From assembly GCA_028679495.1 (NCBI GenBank), contig JAJRBK010000098.1, positions 1-46,767 of the forward strand: a DNA stretch of 46,767 bases, read 5' to 3'. The notes under the pieces were generated by a model. It ran no database searches. It saw only the letters and a list, made by a program, of their open reading frames with translations, and had not been told where the DNA came from. Shown here piece by piece: positions 43,103-46,767 of this stretch (position 1 is its first letter; each line of letters starts with the position of its first letter). The position numbers were made by a program, and so were the translations under genes. The stretch is from Methanobacteriota archaeon. GTDB taxonomy: Archaea; Halobacteriota; Bog-38; Methanoflorentales; Methanoflorentaceae.

Positions 43103-44434
43103 ATGGTAGAAACAAAGGATAAAGAGTACGTATTGCATCAGGTCGAAGAACAAGGCATCAAATTTATTCGACTGTGGTTTACAGACATCCTTGGCTCTCT
43201 CAAGAATTTTGCTATTACGAGTGAAGAGCTCGAAGGAGCTCTAAACGAAGGTATGGGTTTTGACGGATCCTCAATCGAAGGGTATCAGACGATTGAGGAA
43301 TCCGATATGATTGCAAAACCGGACCCAAGCACATTTGCAGTATTGCCGTGGAGACCTAAAGAGAAAGGCGTAGCGCGAATTATATGCGACATACTCGAGC
43401 CATCAGGACGTCCGTACGACGGGGACCCCCGTTACGTTCTCAAGCGGAACCTCGAGCGAGCAGAAAAGAAAGGCTTCACGTTTAATATTGGGCCTGAGCT
43501 TGAGTACTTCTACTTCGCAAATAACCGGTCTTCTGATATCATAGATACGGGCGGATACTTTGACCTCACTCCACTTGATCAGGCAACCGATCTTCGAAGA
43601 GACACAATCTTCGCTCTACAAGATATGGGCATTCGTGTGGAGTACAGCCACCATGAAGTAGCTCCAAGCCAGCACGAAATCGATCTCCGTTACACGGACG
43701 CTTTAACCATGTCGGATAACGTCATGACGTATCGGCTCGTTGTAAAAGAGATTGCCCTGCGCTCTGGCTTTTATGCCACCTTTATGCCCAAGCCCATTAT
43801 AGGAGAAAACGGCAGTGGCATGCACACACATCAATCGTTATTCAAAGGCGCACAGAACGCGTTTTTTGACGCAAACGATGCATACAACCTTTCCGATGTG
43901 GCGAAAGGATTCATTGCTGGACAACTAACGCATGCGAAGGAACTTTGCGTGGTGACCAGTCAATGGGTCAATTCATACAAGCGATTAGTCCCTGGTTACG
44001 AAGCACCCGTTTATATTTCGTGGGCTCGAAGAAATCGATCAGCGCTCATCCGCGTGCCAATGTACAAGCCGGGGAACGAACTTGCGACACGGGCAGAACT
44101 ACGGAGTCCAGACCCTGCTTGCAATCCATATCTTGCATTCGCTGTCATGCTTGCATGTGGGTTAGAGGGCATAGAGAAAAGCTATGAGCTTCCCGATCCA
44201 GTCGAGAAGAACATCTTTAAGATGACCCAGCAAGAACTCGATGATCACGGAATCGGATCGCTTCCCGAAAACTTAGGCCTAGCAGTCAAAGAAACTGAGA
44301 CTTCTGAAATTATACGACGAGCGCTTGGTCATCACGTGTTTGATCGCTTCATTGAGCTTAAAAAGAAAGAGTGGGATGATTACCGGCTGCAAGTCACGCA
44401 ATACGAGCTTGACCGATATTTGCCCGTCCTTTGA
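43103..44434 (+). CDS. glnA: Glutamine synthetase type I
   Basis: ATP-dependent ligation of ammonium to glutamate, dodecameric enzyme, 443 residues. Beta-grasp domain: IRLWFTDILGSLKNFAI and GMGFDGSSIEGYQTIEESD. Catalytic domain: FNIGPELEYFYF, HHEVAPSQHEIDLRY, GENGSGMHTHQSL with the substrate His, and RAELRSPDPACNPYLAFAVML. The short length and absence of the KNLY-like adenylylation loop indicate GSI-alpha, regulated by transcription and perhaps by PII rather than adenylylation. Confidence 0.96.
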   Translation: MVETKDKEYVLHQVEEQGIKFIRLWFTDILGSLKNFAITSEELEGALNEGMGFDGSSIEGYQTIEESDMIAKPDPSTFAVLPWRPKEKGVARIICDILEPSGRPYDGDPRYVLKRNLERAEKKGFTFNIGPELEYFYFANNRSSDIIDTGGYFDLTPLDQATDLRRDTIFALQDMGIRVEYSHHEVAPSQHEIDLRYTDALTMSDNVMTYRLVVKEIALRSGFYATFMPKPIIGENGSGMHTHQSLFKGAQNAFFDANDAYNLSDVAKGFIAGQLTHAKELCVVTSQWVNSYKRLVPGYEAPVYISWARRNRSALIRVPMYKPGNELATRAELRSPDPACNPYLAFAVMLACGLEGIEKSYELPDPVEKNIFKMTQQELDDHGIGSLPENLGLAVKETETSEIIRRALGHHVFDRFIELKKKEWDDYRLQVTQYELDRYLPVL

Positions 44435-44447
44435 TACGTGGCTGAGC

Positions 44448-44467
44448 TGAAAGGCGGCAGTCTTTCA
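44448..44467 (+). terminator. Inverted repeat after glnA
   Basis: TGAAAG-N8-CTTTCA, a perfect 6-bp inverted repeat 14 bases past the glnA stop, not followed by a long T run. It may stabilise or end the glnA transcript. Confidence 0.35.
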
Positions 44468-44486
44468 CAGGTCTTAATGCCATTTA

Positions 44487-44500
44487 AATTTCCCACTAAG
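44487..44500 (+). promoter_or_regulatory. Orphan half of a glnA-like operator
   Basis: AATTTCCCACTAAG matches 13 of 14 bases of the right half of the glnA operator region (43066-43079), and TTTAAAT just before it is TATA-like. No plus-strand gene follows; the next sequence is the lectin remnant on the minus strand. Confidence 0.35.
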
Positions 44501-44603
44501 TAACTACTGCAGAAGATCTAACGTACTGCAAACATACTTTTACGATGGTGGACAAAAGGAGAAAAGAAGAAAAGGGAGCGCGAGCAGTCCCTTCGATATC
44601 ATT

Positions 44604-45243
44604 TCAACGAGAGCTCAGGATATAACCGAGGTTGTTCCACGGTGACCACCCATACGAGTACTGGAAGTACTTATACAGAAGCTCAAAGTCCGTGCCCCGG
44701 CCGAAGAAGTTAAGCCGCTTCATGGTGCCGATCGTCCACAGCTCCGTCCACGCTACTGCGCTCGGTGAGGCGCCTATGAGCCGATCCCCACCGGCTTGAT
44801 AGAGGGGCTTCCAGCCGTTGTCAAACCACTTCTGTTGGGGGTGACCGTTCATGTCGACGAAGAAGACGTCGATGAGGTTTCTTGCCTCACGAGCAGCTGG
44901 GTGAGAGGAATGATAAAGACCTGTACCTGCTGGAAGAGGCGGGATTTGCATCATATTTCCCCAGTTGGTGGAACACCCGTCGTCGAACCATCGATGCAAG
45001 CATTGTTGTCCCAGTGAAAGACAAAGACGTCGATCCGTCCAGCGCCCCATGAGCAGACGGCCGGTGCCACTTTATAATACACTGCTCCTCCCGGCGGAGT
45101 GCCGAGGCCTTCTCGGTTAGACCACGTCCCTTGGGACTTCGTCCCTTGGAACCACTTATGCCAGAGATTGCCGCCTGCGCCTATCGCAAAGAGGTCGAGC
45201 CGTCCTAGGCCCCACGAGCAGGAGACCGGGGCTGAAAAGTGAG
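44604..45243 (-). pseudogene. Truncated, frameshifted PLL-type beta-propeller lectin gene
   Basis: Two minus-strand frames together code about four propeller blades of the PLL/fucose-lectin-like type: PVSCSWGLGRLDLFAIG with NLWHKWFQG, PAVCSWGAGRIDVFVF with HRWFDDG, LIDVFFVDMNGHPQQKWFDNG, and a divergent last blade ending ILSSR-stop. The frame changes at about 44996-45005, where loss of one base turns CLHRWF into CIDGST. The 5' part, including any signal peptide and the first blades, is missing; the sequence begins abruptly at the truA junction. Base composition looks richer in G+C than neighbours. Such propellers bind sugars, often on secreted proteins. Confidence 0.75.
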
Positions 45244-45393
45244 TGCTATCCTGGGGCGCAACACGCCTGTCTCGTGCAAAGCACGCATCACGGCTGCTTG
45301 TACAGTCGAGCAACTGGGTTGAACTTGAAAGCCCTTATATGCGGTTCCCAAATAAGCGAGCCGTAAGGCAACCTTCGATTTCATTGTCGTCAT
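45244..45393 (-). pseudogene. truA: Truncated tRNA pseudouridine synthase A (5' fragment only)
   Basis: ATG 45393 begins a typical TruA N-terminus: KVALRLAYLGTAYKGFQVQPS, then TVQAAVMRALHETGVLR. Family similarity ends at about residue 46 (base 45256); from there the DNA is lectin-like in another frame, and the truA frame meets a stop at 45205. The catalytic GRTDRGV motif and the rest of the about 260-residue enzyme are missing. The fragment cannot be active. TruA makes pseudouridine at tRNA positions 38-40. Confidence 0.75.
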
Positions 45394-45642
45394 CCACTGA
45401 ATCTATGCAACAGGGTGATTTACACCTAGGCAGCTACGCCGATATAACAAAGAACAAAGTTGTTTCTGACAATATCAGCGAGGGGTCACATCATTGGCGC
45501 AAGGGGTCTTACGATTGTGCGCGCTGCGCAAGCCCAGCTAGTAACGTAACGTATTTACCTGATACTTGTAATTAGCATCAAAGAAGGAGGACGCTGTCTA
45601 CTGACCGAACAGCGTTCTATTTCATACTGTTTGAAGTAAACC
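45394..45642. other. Intergenic region between truA fragment and carA
   Basis: No gene recognised. It would contain divergent promoters for truA and carA, but I see no strong TATA box. It carries the inverted repeat at 45591-45615 in the carA leader. Confidence 0.5.
45591..45615 (+). promoter_or_regulatory. Inverted repeat in the carA leader
   Basis: ACGCTGT-N11-ACAGCGT is a perfect 7-bp inverted repeat, extendable by a G-T pair, ending 27 bases before the carA ATG. It could be an operator or an RNA hairpin. An AAGGAGG purine run lies just before it, far from the ATG. Confidence 0.4.
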
Positions 45643-46719
45643 ATGAAAGCGTTTCTCGGATTCGAAAATGGGGTTGCCCTTGTTGGGGAGGGATTTGGAG
45701 CTGAGAAATCTGCCTTCGGCGAGCTTGTATTTGCTACGCCTTTTACGGGATATGTAGAGGCCTTAACTGATGCATCGTACAACGGTCAGATCTTGCTTTT
45801 TACCTATCCCCTGGTCGGCAATTATGGGGTAGACCACGAACGATGTCAATCAGCAGGTATACAAGCCGAAGGATTTGTCATCAGAGAGCTCTGTGAATAT
45901 CCCGCAAAACAGGGGTTGTTAGGTGAGTTTCTCAAAGACCAAGGAGTCCCTGGTATCTATGACGTTGATACACGGATGATCACTATCATGATCCGTGACC
46001 ACGGCGCCATGAGGGCGAGCCTTCTCCATGCTAACATAGGCGACACAGAGGGCATGGAAAAAGCTGTTGACCTTGCGCGTCGTTCACCGCATATAGGCAG
46101 CCTTGATCTCGTTTCAGAAGTCACATGTGCGGAACCCTACCGTATCCTTGGAGCGGGAAAACGATTCGTCGTGATGGATTTTGGTGTCAAGCGTAACACC
46201 CTTAGAAACCTCGAGCGCCGCAACGTCGATATTGTAGTGGTGCCGGCAGATACGTCTGCTCAAGAAATTATGAACCTGGAGCCCGATGCACTCCTATTGT
46301 CAAACGGACCCGGCGATCCTATACAAGCAGCAAATGGTATTACGGTAGTACGAGAACTTGTAGGACAACTGCCTATCTTCGGAATCTGTCTTGGGCACCA
46401 GCTCATCGCCCTTGCGCTCGGCGGTGAGACATACAAGCTCAAGTTTGGGCATCGAGGTGCAAACCAGCCTGTGATGGACCTGCGGAAGAACGTGGTCTAT
46501 ATCACTGCACAAAACCACGGGTACGCCGTTCGATACTGTGAGCACGAGGGCACAGCGATTACGCAGGTCAATGCAAACGATGGTACCGTTGAAGCGATGG
46601 AGAATGAGCACCTAGGGATAATGAGCGTGCAATACCATCCCGAACAATCCCCTGGTCCGCATGACCTTGAAAAGCCCTTTTTCGACCACATAACAGAAGC
46701 AGCGAAGCGAAAGATGTGA
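45643..46719 (+). CDS. carA: Carbamoyl-phosphate synthase small subunit
   Basis: Glutaminase subunit that feeds ammonia to CarB for arginine and pyrimidine synthesis. 358 residues. N-terminal domain: GELVFATPFTGYVEALTDASYNGQILLFTYPLVGNYGV. Class I amidotransferase domain: LLSNGPGDP, GICLGHQLIALALGG with the nucleophile Cys near residue 249, and YHPEQSPGPHD with the His and Glu of the triad. carB begins 31 bases downstream. Confidence 0.95.
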   Translation: MKAFLGFENGVALVGEGFGAEKSAFGELVFATPFTGYVEALTDASYNGQILLFTYPLVGNYGVDHERCQSAGIQAEGFVIRELCEYPAKQGLLGEFLKDQGVPGIYDVDTRMITIMIRDHGAMRASLLHANIGDTEGMEKAVDLARRSPHIGSLDLVSEVTCAEPYRILGAGKRFVVMDFGVKRNTLRNLERRNVDIVVVPADTSAQEIMNLEPDALLLSNGPGDPIQAANGITVVRELVGQLPIFGICLGHQLIALALGGETYKLKFGHRGANQPVMDLRKNVVYITAQNHGYAVRYCEHEGTAITQVNANDGTVEAMENEHLGIMSVQYHPEQSPGPHDLEKPFFDHITEAAKRKM

Positions 46720-46750
46720 AAGCTGAACGAAATCCCATCGAACGAACAAC

Positions 46751-46767
46751 ATGCCAAAGCGAGCAGA
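46751..46767 (+). CDS. carB: Carbamoyl-phosphate synthase large subunit, first codons
   Basis: The window ends 17 bases into a frame reading MPKRA. MPKR is the usual CarB start, and carB normally follows carA, so this is the likely identity. Confidence 0.6.

Noticed and set aside
45243..45575. 110-aa plus-strand frame
   Set aside because: Antisense to the truA fragment and lacking any family pattern.

Overview
The window is a gene-dense stretch of an archaeal chromosome, about 50 protein genes on both strands, with TATA-like promoters and purine-rich ribosome binding sites. Euryarchaeal identity follows from the genes: the GatDE amidotransferase, a group II chaperonin, the exosome/RNase P/proteasome superoperon, TiaS, prefoldin, pantoate kinase, and MptE of tetrahydromethanopterin synthesis. 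MptE, NikR and NrpR-type operator sequences point to a methanogen-related lineage (Methanomicrobia or ANME/Syntrophoarchaeia-like). That placement is inference; no rRNA, mcr or other marker is present. Nothing is halophilic in protein composition.

Layout. 1-2.1 kb (minus): CoA synthesis (pantoate kinase, CoaBC). 2.2-11.9 kb (plus): argH, gatD-gatE, an ArgE/DapE-type amidohydrolase, a DUF1614-like membrane protein, an isopropylmalate/citramalate synthase, a TatD-like hydrolase and a NYN-domain protein. 11.9-19.0 kb (minus): the complete superoperon rpl15e, COG1325 RNA-binding protein, Rpp30, Pop5, PsmA, SBDS, Rrp4, Rrp41, Rrp42, L37Ae, RpoP (only 45 aa), Pcc1, prefoldin beta. 19.1-24.0 kb (minus): ileS-mptE-ychF, tightly coupled. 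24.2-26.5 kb: nikR, a 450-bp structured intergenic region, an unrecognised two-HTH protein and a Mut7-C protein. 26.5-31.7 kb (minus): TIM-barrel isomerase, nucleotidyltransferase-cupin fusion, HesB/IscA protein, thermosome and a COG1395 regulator. 31.8-35.4 kb: tiaS, a DHH phosphoesterase, queC (minus) and acylphosphatase. 35.4-38.6 kb (minus): a TPP-dependent pyruvate-oxidase-like enzyme and a stand-alone FMN glutamate synthase domain. 38.7-41.0 kb: a poorly characterised small-gene region with a lipoprotein, three hypothetical proteins, a 45-aa small ORF and strong inverted repeats. 41.2-44.4 kb (plus): the nitrogen module amtB-glnK and glnA. 44.6-45.4 kb (minus): a broken locus in which the first ~46 codons of truA run into the frameshifted 3' part of a PLL-type beta-propeller lectin gene. 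45.6 kb to end (plus): carA and the first codons of carB.

The most informative signals are: (1) GGAA-N6-TTCC palindromes just downstream of the TATA boxes of both amtB and glnA, matching the NrpR operator described in Methanococcus, plus a third partial copy downstream of glnA with no gene after it; (2) the truA/lectin junction; (3) nested inverted repeats and a small ORF at 39.8-40.0 kb; (4) an unrecognised wHTH protein beside an unusually long palindrome-bearing intergenic region. No CRISPR array, insertion sequence, rRNA or tRNA gene was recognised. I did not see a convincing wholly new multi-gene system; the 38.7-41.0 kb cluster is the best candidate region.
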